DNA from: Antedon bifida
Taxonomy: Eukaryota > Echinodermata > Crinoidea > Comatulida > Antedonidae
DNA: 64,000 bases
Assembly: GCA_963402885.1 (NCBI GenBank)
Contig: OY727100.1
Coordinates: forward strand, 17,143,395-17,207,394
Direction of reading: 5' to 3'
A model generated the notes under the pieces. It had not been told where the DNA came from and made no database searches. It saw only the letters and a list, made by a program, of their open reading frames with translations. This document shows, piece after piece, positions 47,861 to 64,000 of the stretch (its first letter is position 1; the number at the start of each line of letters is the position of its first letter). Both the position numbers and the translations under genes were made by a program.

Positions 47861-48194
47861 AGATGTATTGTCCCCCTAAAAATAATTTTTTTAATTTTTT
47901 TTGTTGAATATGCCATTTTAATGTCACATAATAGTTATTGACTTCAACCAAAAATTGGATCAAAACAAAAATTTATTTACCTGAAAAAACTGGAATTTAA
48001 AGCAAAAAATGGTCAAATTGGCTGCCAGCCAATGGATTTTTGGTTGAATTTAACTATTTATTATGTTATTTTATAAGTGAAAACCCGTTTTTTTTCTACG
48101 GAAGTGATTAACTTTATTAAAACTACAAAATAACATATTCAAAGTCGGATTTAATTAATCTTCATTTTTCATGTTTTTGGGGGACAATACATCT
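47861..48194. mobile_element. MITE family D, full copy with TTAA flanks
   Basis: TTAA, then AGATGTATTGTCCCCCTAAA at the left; GGGGGACAATACATCT, then TTAA at the right. It is 334 bp, AT-rich and non-coding. A second left-end-like piece (TATTGTCCCCTAAAAA) follows at 48209. A fragment of the family is at 35800-35892. Confidence 0.75.
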
Positions 48195-48252
48195 TTAAAG
48201 GATAGCCTATATTGTCCCCTAAAAAATATGCAAAAATTGGAAAGAAAAAAAA

Positions 48253-49723
48253 ATTACCTAGATAAAATCGTAATTTAATATTAAAGATCTTTGATCTACG
48301 TATGAATATGCGTATTTTTTTCCATGGAAAGAATAGTTCAATCCCTCTGATTACGTCACTGGTCCGATCCTAACCATAGATTTATTCCAGCAATTGTTAG
48401 AAATTATTCACCTGTAACCATCCTATACAAATTGTTAGTCCTTGTACACCTTTTGTGATGTGAGATCAAGTTTACACAGAAGGGACCTACCTGATTACTG
48501 TGTTACTCGCGTGACCAGGCTTACTATGGTATGACAGGGAGCAAACTCCATGGTACCACCAACGTATTTAATACTATGCCATTTTTCTCAGGTTAGTAAT
48601 AAAATAAGACTTTCAGTAGTTATATAGATATAGCCCTAAGACCTAAGTTAATATATTGGTCCCTGTTCTCCGCTCAACAATACGACTTCGAAAACATTGT
48701 TATAGCACTGTATTCACAGTTAAGTAGTTTTGTTTGAAATATCAATAGAAGGCGTGGGAAATACTACGTGAAATCAATATCAGGACAGATATAGGCCTAG
48801 CACCATTTGGGGTATAGAGGAAGGAAATATAGCCTACTTCAGAGTGTTTTTATGTTTCGTTTAGGCCTATAACATTAAAAGTGACCTCATGTTATCAGAT
48901 AAACGATAGATAGAGCAGATTTGTACTGCGCGAAAAAACGAGTTAGTTAATATATAGATTTGTAACAAGTAGGACTATTACGCGCGAAATTCAAGCTTTG
49001 CGAATTGGCTTTGGTACGTAGAAGAAATCCTGGTTTAGGTTGTATTGGCCCTTACGTAATAGTACACCTAAAACATTTATAGTGTACCCTCACTACCCCG
49101 TATCTTTGCTTTTCTTTTCAGTCCCTTGATCTCAAACACCGAGTGACATCGAATAATTAAGGTAGGTTTATATCCAACATTGAAGATATTTTTAAAAGCA
49201 ATATATGCATTCACCCCTCAAATTAATGGCACACACATGCACACCATCCAAAATACAAAAAGTTCACATATCACGTATATCGTGAATACATTTAAATATG
49301 TTTTTGGATTGTAATTTATCGAGGCAGGGGATAAACCATGATTTCATTTTGAACAACACCTTATAATACGCTGCACGGTAGCTACCCAGTAGGGGTTCGT
49401 ATACAACTACTATACGTGACGGTATAAAACTAACATTGTTTGGTTGTCGTTGTTTGTCTATTGCTACCTGTCTAATTGAGTTGAGCCAGAGAGTAAATAA
49501 TCGAATACATTTACAGTAGGCCTACTGAAGTTATTGTATTTTACAGGCAGCACTTCACCTTTCAAAAACACAACAACTAAAATACACGATTAATAAACAA
49601 ATACAAAACAACTTCGGAAGGCCAATCATAATTATCAAGGTGATTTAATACGCGTCTCCTTAAAAGTTGGCCTTAATGTTTCAACATTATTTTCCCCATT
49701 AGTTCGTTTCACACGAAAATGTC
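48253..49723 (+). repeat. Leader/promoter duplication, copy 2
   Basis: Matches copy 1 from TTACCTAGATAAAATCG to CACACGAAAATGTC. The candidate leader exon ends at 48591 (ATTTTTCTCAG|GTTAGT). The second candidate leader exon is 49547-49639 (TTTTACAG acceptor, ATCAAG|GTG donor). Private insertions are at about 48676-48812 and 49011-49080. It lies directly upstream of the sialyltransferase, whose first coding exon begins at a splice acceptor. Confidence 0.85.
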
Positions 49724-49960
49724 AATAGGACATTCCGAGTCTCATTATAGTGGTGTCCCCTGATTAGAGGTGTACCCTGAGAGGGATGTTCCAAAGGAGT
49801 AGGGAATATTACGTCAAACTGATACATCAAAGGTAGGATTCCCCCATAAGTAGGCATAACAACCAAATCAATATCACACTCTGCTCCATAAATTACATGG
49901 AATATTACATATACGTCATTTCTCATACATTCGTTAACGGTGTCTCATTTATTTTTGTAG

Positions 49961-52900
49961 ATGTTTCACCCAATAAAGTCAAATTATTTAGTGCTCGGTC
50001 TATTTGCAATTATATACGTTGGTATAATCGGTATGGTTATAATGATGATGGATACAGAATGCGAATACTCAACCAATAAGCATTTATTGGCAACTTTTAT
50101 GAAAATCCAACAGTTGCAGATGCTGAATCAGAAGGAAGGGTATGTTTAGTTTTTTTCAAAATATGAATTTGTCAGGTCACGTAACAACGATGATGAGGCT
50201 ACACAAAGACTACACAACCAAATTATGGTACCACCATAACGCGTCTAACCTAGACGCTATAGGCTAATGTACGTTAGTAGGCCTACTATCAATATAACCC
50301 CTAAATAATCAATCTGAACCCAACTCTTTAAACATTCTCCTCTAGAATAGGTCTACTAATATACGATGAGACTCATTATGTAGAGTTTGAGTGGTTTTGT
50401 GTAGTTTATATAGTGGGACTATGGGAGAAAGAAAACGAACTCCTCCATGGTAGGATCGACTGCAGAGTATCTTATAATAACAAATATAAGGAATTCCGTG
50501 AGCACTTCTTCCGATATCGCCGGGTTTCAGTGCCCAGAGGAAATTGCGGATTCATGATTTTGAAATAGAAATTGTAATAAAGTGCTTAACCTATGTTCTG
50601 TCTACAGTTTTTGCATTGTATTTCCGTTGATTAAAAGGTTTTCTTATTCGAAAGGCTTTGCTAGTTAAAGGTTGTTTAATAGGATCCCAAAACTTAAAGG
50701 GCGCGTACGTTCAGTCTGCCCTTGGACCTTGACCGGAATCACGGGTTTTTCTATTATAGTATACACATCACCGATTTGAATTCAATACCAAAAGAATTGT
50801 ATATTTTCATAAGTACAATGAATAGCACTTATTAGTTCATGCATTTCAATACCATCATTTACGGAGGCTGAACAGCAACAGAAGCAGAATAATACCATCT
50901 ATTTGAAATTTCTCCAGGTTAATTACTTATAGGCCACTGGCGTATTCCACGATTCGTCTGACAAGTGGGTATATAAGAATGGGCCAACAAATAAATTAAC
51001 CAAAAACTGGTACTGCAAAATGGTGCTTCCGTTTTCAAATATATAGGTAGTACATAATAATAGGGTTATTTTAAAATTAAAAACTGTATGTGTGTTTGTA
51101 TGATATAGGAGGCCTATATGTAGTTTGCTTGTAAATACTAATTTAGCCTATATTTTGAAAATCAGAATAAAAGATGCTGACAATAAAACAGAAAAGAAAA
51201 AAATGAATGGAGACTCTGCAAGGCAATTTAAAAGGTGAAACAATTATTTTTAATCTTCTCTTGTTTTATTATTTATGCCTAGGGCCATTTGCGAGTTCAG
51301 TTTTAGATTTTTGTTGTTGAAAATTATATATATTTGTTGGAGTCAAGTATTTTTGCTAGCGAGAAGATAGAAGTGTAAAAGATCGATTAAACCATATTCT
51401 GAAACAAGATTAGTTGCACTTTTAAAATGGTGGTGACTTTTATTAAAGTGTTGATAAGTTCACTATATGACAGTGTCGCAAATATATTTATTATTTATGT
51501 GTAAAGTGCGAAGAATAGGCCTAAGGGGAAGATAAAACAGCGGCATATATTACCAATGCAGGACATAATGGAAAGAAGATTATCGAGACATATTGACCCT
51601 CTTCAAGTTAAGTTACTCAGGTATGTCAAATTAATTGTTCTTCTATTCAATACTGCTCTTATCATAGATCATCATATTTCATACCTCGACAAAACACAAA
51701 TTAATAAACTTATTCCGTCCCACAGAAAGGTTACGAGTACACTAATACGTTGAAGTCTTCATTCGCAGAGGATAGCTGCAAAGAGCTTTTTCTTTTATTA
51801 GTCTAAATTGTTTTACAAACAACAATCCATTACAACATTTTGTTTGCGCTAATAGTTCTTTCTTTCTATTTTCTATCAATAATTTACAGGAATAGATTAA
51901 AGCAAAGTCAATTAACCTTCAACGAAACGATCTCAATACATCAACAAGAGGAAGATACAGTTTCAAAAGACAATGTTAGCAGAAATAAATCTTTAGATAA
52001 GGAATATAGCACATGCGCAATAGTTGGAAACAGTGACATTTTGTTAGGCAGCAAATGCGGAGCAGAGATCGACGCACATGATTTCGTTATGCGTTCAAAT
52101 ATGGCGCCAACACATAATTACAGACGACATGTTGGTAATCGAACTGATTTCATGGCTGTGCATCAAGTGAGGTTTCTGGACATTGCCAGATGTGCTCTAA
52201 ACAAATATAGTCCTTGTTACGCAAGTGTTAAACAACAGTTGTTAAGTTTGGGAAAGGCTAATGTGTGGATAATCAAACATGGCGGAATTAATCCAAAATC
52301 GTTTGATCAAATTTCAAAATTCTCTAAACATAATGCTGAAGACTTGACATTTTCCTATCCGAATTTGAAATATTACCGGACAACCATTTCAAGGTAGCCT
52401 AATTATTTCAATTATCTCTCCCCTTCCATGCTATCCAAATTACAAAAGGAAGAATTGTAAACAAAGTAGGAAAGTTTGGAACTTCAGCTCTGTCTACACT
52501 ATCAAACTAAAAAGTGTGATGTGCCCAAATATGACAGTGATATGACGTCATCGTGCGTGCGTCATCGCACATCACGTTTTTTTGTCACATCAAAGTTTGA
52601 TAGTGTAGACAAAGCTTTTGGACTAGCACTACTACAAGAACAACAGAATCACTCAACAGAAACGAAGAAACAGATAATTGAGTTTAAAAATGATTTTGTA
52701 CGCACGGAATGTCCTTTCGTTTTCTATCTATTGAGTCCAAAAATCATTCTGCTTTTCTGAGCGTACGCAGAATGACTCTTTGACTCAATAGTCACGTAGG
52801 GAAAATGAAGGTCGCTATCAATTTCTGGCGATAACAGTTGAATTATTATCATATACACAAAAGCAAAAGCTTTATTAATGTTTTTATTTCTCTTTCTTTT

Positions 52901-53156
52901 AAGTTTCTGGGGATTCAACGTAGACATATCATCAAACGGACTGCTGCTCTCCACTGTTGCAATACCAATGTGCAACAAGATATCGCTTTACGGCTTCAAT
53001 GTCAGTTCAAAAGACGCATACTTTAGAAATTCATATTTTTCAAAATCACCCCTCCAAGAGGTGAATATAAAAAACACGATGCAGTATGAACTTAGACAGA
53101 TAAAAGAATTAAATTCCACAAAGGTTTTACGACTGGTCTCAATGCCATGTCAATAG
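49961..53156 (+). CDS. ST8Sia-like sialyltransferase (GT29), divergent C-terminal motifs
   Basis: Proposed exons 49961-50139, 51166-51234, 51519-51620 (start uncertain; 51576 also keeps frame), 51890-52393 and 52904-53156 give about 368 residues. It is a type II Golgi enzyme: a short cytosolic tail, then a membrane anchor (residues 9-31, YLVLGLFAIIYVGIIG), a stem, then the catalytic domain. The L-motif is clear and of the alpha-2,8 type (CAIVGNSDILL, CGAEIDAHDFVMRSNMAP). The S-motif follows in the last exon (SNGLLLSTVAIPMC, then ISLYGF). The family moves sialic acid from CMP-sialic acid to sialylated glycans. Odd points: the VS motif (H-x4-E in the family) reads NTMQYE, so the catalytic His is Asn; motif III is weak (NSYFSK); the S-motif has SNG for STG. 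The final Cys (MPCQ, then stop) is kept. A MITE sits in the last intron. Activity is doubtful. Confidence 0.86.
52487..52615 (+). mobile_element. MITE family A in last intron of the sialyltransferase
   Basis: GCTCTGTCTACACTATCAAA at the left and TTTGATAGTGTAGACAAAGC at the right, with GTGATGTGCCCAAATATG inside. It creates an open frame (52476-52760) that I do not think is an exon. Confidence 0.8.
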
Positions 53157-53216
53157 AGATAGCTATTAATGCAAGTGAACAAGATCCGACTGTGATGGCG
53201 CAACCAATTTTGAAGT

Positions 53217-53363
53217 CTTGGTTCCAACTAGTAGAGACGCAACACAAGTACGCAACGTAATGCTTGGTTTCCACTAGAGACGTAATGAAAGGACATGACC
53301 AGCCACACGTGATGAGTTATTCGAATTGTTGCAGGTCATTGGTCAACTAAATTGACAACCAAG
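53217..53363. mobile_element. MITE family B, internally rearranged copy
   Basis: Begins CTTGGTTCCAACTAGTAGAG, has a second internal start (CTTGGTTTCCACTAGAGACG at 53263) and ends ACAACCAAG. It looks like one copy inserted in, or recombined with, another. It lies just after the sialyltransferase stop. Confidence 0.55.
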
Positions 53364-53663
53364 CTTTAATAACAAGGAAACACACTCATTCTGAACATAC
53401 AAAGTCTTTAATATTTTGTAAAATCGTTATCTGTAGCAATTGCAGCAGATATCTCAAACAATGCTTCATAATTTCTATATTTTACATAAAACATGTTTTA
53501 ATTAATACAGTCATAAATAACATCACATTGATAACTATAAGCTTAAAGTGACCTCCAAATGAAAACAGTAATTCGGGCTTTCATAGAAATTATCCTCGAA
53601 TTCTGTTTTTTCATGGAATACCATATTTTAAAAAGATTTACATTTTAACCACTTCCCTCTTAA

Positions 53664-53760
53664 GCTGTCTACACAATCAAACTAGTTTGACAAAAAAAGT
53701 GTGCCCATATATGAACACGATGACATCATATTTGGGCAGTTTGATAAGTGTAGACAGAGC
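53664..53760 (+). mobile_element. MITE family A, short copy with perfect TTAA duplication
   Basis: TTAA flanks both sides (53660-53663 and 53761-53764). Ends are GCTGTCTACACAATCAAACT and GTGTAGACAGAGC. At 97 bp it is internally deleted. Confidence 0.85.
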
Positions 53761-54429
53761 TTAAGATAACTCCAGTAGGTCATTTAAGGTTTCTATATAA
53801 AAAACTGTCGAACTCCTTAATTACATACTGAAACCACAAGTTATTTAAAATGCCATAGTATTTATTAGGCCTATATAAGAGTAATGATATTTTACATTAG
53901 CTTAATTATAATGTTATATTAACATAAATTGATATACCTATACATAGAAAATAAAATAATGTTGTGACTAATTAAAATATGCAAGAATGAATAACAGTAA
54001 CTTAAATAGAAACATTATTGAAAGAAAATTGAAAGATATGGGATATGAATAGAATGTACTGAAAACATATGACAGGTATGTACTGTATATACAAAGTATT
54101 TTCTTAAACACAAAATGCTGTAGTTATTTATGCCCATGTTGATTTTGCATATAAAACATCTCAATTATTTTAGGTACACGGAAATAAAAGGATACAAAAT
54201 TAGAAGTGTATTTACGATGCATGGTAATTTTATTAAATAGGTAGCGACCATTTTTTTAACCCAAGTCGTTGTCCATTAAAATTGTTTGTACACCGAAAAA
54301 GGTAGAAATGCATGTCATTGACAGAATCAAAAGTCATTACCTGGACCTAGAATCAACGAAAGTGGTGTGATGACTTACCGAAAATTTCCAACCCCAAACT
54401 TGAATGCATGCATACAATAAAATAACATG

Positions 54430-54515
54430 ACAAAACACAGGTTTTAGGTCATCGGAATTCGAAACCACCCTACTGTTAAGCGTTACCATTAGGATAAATT
54501 CAACCACTGCTTGTA
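54430..54515 (-). mobile_element. tRNA-derived SINE
   Basis: The minus strand shows box A-like TCCTAATGGTAACGC and, about 20-25 bases on, box B-like GGTTTCGAATTCC. No acceptor stem. Confidence 0.4.
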
Positions 54516-54690
54516 TTAATATATTTCAAAGTTGTCGATAACTTTGTACTACTTTCAATACCAAATTCTAGAGTTCTTGCAACGGTAAAGTTGAAATAAT
54601 AGATCACCATGTGTCAGGTTATAAAATACTGTAACTTTATGGAAAATAATTTTGAAGTGCTACTGGTCAAAAAAACATAACAAAAGAACA

Positions 54691-62746
<8,056 letters not shown>

Positions 62747-63603
62747 GTTTGTATCTGTTGGCAGACAACACTGTAAATTGAAAGAAATAAAAATGATGAT
62801 TAATTGTGACTGGTGGTACGCCCACATAATAGGCTATGGTGGTAATAATATGTTTCTTCTCTTTTTGTTTGCCTTTCCTTTATTTACGTTATACAATAAT
62901 ACGTAATACGTTATATTATAATATATACAAGTTAAAAACAAAAAAGATCATTAATTAAACATACTGTACTGTACCGCTTGTCTTGTTGATACTGTATATA
63001 TAGTTAAGTTACAAACTGCTAAAAAATAAACTATTAATTTATTATTAAATGTCAATGAACTCTCTTCATGGACATGAATCCTGTTTCACAATGTTAGCCA
63101 ACTTAATGCTTCCTAAGCGATTTCCTTTAATTTAGGCGTAGACAAGGCCTAGGCTATTTACCACATAAAGTACACTGTAATGGACCACCCTAAATCCTCA
63201 TCATAGTTCCTGTTGTTGTTAGGTCGAGAAGAGAGGTGGGGCCTGATTTTAACTTAAATTTAAATATTTAATCTAACCAAATTACACATTTTTAAAATTA
63301 ATACTGTTAAACTTACGGTGTAAAACAAAAGCTGAAAAATATGAAAATCACACAAATTAAAACGGAAAAGGTATTCTAGGTGATTTTCTACAGTCAATAA
63401 ATTTAAATTTGTCATGCATCAGATCATCCGTATTGAGAGAGATCGTCACACGCACATGTCAAAGTTTGTGACCTTTTTGTGTGATAAAGCAAAAGGTTGC
63501 TATTGACATCATGATGCTTTTTTAGTTAGTTTAGTCTCCAAATAACATATAACTGAGCACTGCTGATTAAATTAACGTGTATTTTTTACAGCTAGCTTTA
63601 ATT
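62747..63603. promoter_or_regulatory. Probable divergent promoter region of N4BP1 and a plus-strand gene
   Basis: N4BP1 starts leftward at 62746, after an acceptor at 62770, so it has a leader exon somewhere in 62780-63450. A plus-strand exon starts by 63604. No TATA box is clear. Confidence 0.4.
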
Positions 63604-63891
63604 ATGAGTTCTGATCAGAGAGACAGTGAAAAGGGGGTAAGATGATGTCTAAATTCTAGCCTAGCTAGTCCTAGGCCTAGCCTAGCATTAATTTAAGGAG
63701 GAGACTAGGAGGCTAGGCGGGGAAGGATGCCGGGACTAGGCCTATGCCAGCTAAAGGAGAGGCTAGCCTAGCCTAGTAATTATTGATTAAACGTTTTGGA
63801 GTCACTCTGACTTTAGCTGACTAATTTATTTAGTAATTAGGATTCGGAACAGCTTTTGCCGCATTAAAACATGTTGCTGTTCTTAAAGCTC
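63604..63891 (+). CDS. Start of an unidentified gene (partial, frame unclear)
   Basis: After a strong acceptor (TTTTTTACAG, ending 63590) an ATG at 63604 reads MSSDQRDSEKG and meets a donor (GGGG|GTAAGA). A second likely exon, 63841-63891 (acceptor AATTAG, donor CAG|GTACAG), reads FGTAFAALKHVAVLKAQ in its only long open frame. The two exons do not join in phase as written: one extra base is needed. The donor lies in a run of five G, so a single-base error there would repair the join. I do not recognise the protein, and the gene continues beyond the window. Confidence 0.3.
63657..63780. repeat. Second CTAGGCCTAG-rich block
   Basis: Dense TAGCCTAGCTAG and CCTAGGCCTAGC motifs in the first intron of the gene starting at 63604, like the block at 25960-26222. 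Confidence 0.7.
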
Positions 63892-64000
63892 AGGTACAGG
63901 CATGAATTTTAAATATAATATCTGGTTAATTGTACATAAATCAAATATTTGTAACAGAAATCAAGACGAAAAAACATGAATTTCCCCTAATATGGTCAAA

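Larger units (their letters stand above)
53364..54690. other. Convergent 3' region of sialyltransferase and N4BP1
   Basis: AT-rich without a supported exon. It holds a family A MITE, a SINE and, on the minus strand, an AATAAA at 54229-54234 that could end N4BP1 transcripts. Confidence 0.45.

Noticed and set aside
52476..52760. Open frame of 94 residues between the L-motif and S-motif exons of the sialyltransferase, considered as an extra exon
   Set aside because: Its first half is a family A MITE, and a usable in-frame acceptor would lie inside the element. Joining 52393 directly to 52904 keeps phase and gives the normal L-to-S motif spacing.

Overview
This is a window of AT-rich animal nuclear DNA. 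Genes are split into many small exons with GT-AG introns of a few hundred bases, untranslated leader exons occur, and miniature transposons lie in introns and intergenic gaps. The gene set (RBIS, LRRCC1, cytosolic AlaRS, a discoidin/PAN/EGF secreted protein, an ST8Sia-type sialyltransferase, N4BP1), the style of the secreted protein and the abundance of the palindrome TAGGCCTA suggest a marine deuterostome invertebrate, most likely an echinoderm. The species is inference.

Layout. 1-8.3 kb: a signal-peptide first exon on the minus strand, a LINE 3' fragment, a 3.3 kb foldback transposon (4277-7611) with a decayed gene in its middle, and a tandem repeat. 8.4-11.6 kb: RBIS (+). 11.6-15.1 kb: gene-free, with a 71-bp minisatellite and a purine-rich tract. 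15.1-25.7 kb: LRRCC1 (-), 21 coding exons. 25.7-27.0 kb: a shared head-to-head promoter region packed with TAGGCCTA. 27.0-34.3 kb: AARS1 (+), 17 coding exons. 35.7-43.2 kb: a secreted mosaic protein (+), 11 coding exons. 44.5-49.7 kb: two direct copies of a 1.5-1.7 kb leader/promoter segment; the first precedes a tiny RIIa-like ORF, the second a sialyltransferase. 50.0-53.2 kb: ST8Sia-like sialyltransferase (+). 54.7-62.7 kb: an N4BP1-type NYN ribonuclease (-), 7 coding exons. 63.6 kb to the end: the start of another plus-strand gene.

I rebuilt exon structures by hand from splice sites and reading phase. For LRRCC1, AARS1, N4BP1, RBIS and the secreted gene every junction keeps frame. The reconstructed proteins have 1057, 974, 1076, 110 and 811 residues. 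The genes are unrelated housekeeping, centrosomal, RNA-decay and surface-glycan functions and do not form a pathway. The main points of interest are: a sialyltransferase with altered catalytic motifs; an N4BP1 with two tandem CoCUN-like domains; the secreted mosaic protein; a duplicated leader module whose copies act as filled and empty sites for two transposon insertions; the foldback element; a near-identical exon copy inside LRRCC1; and TTAA-flanked MITE families.
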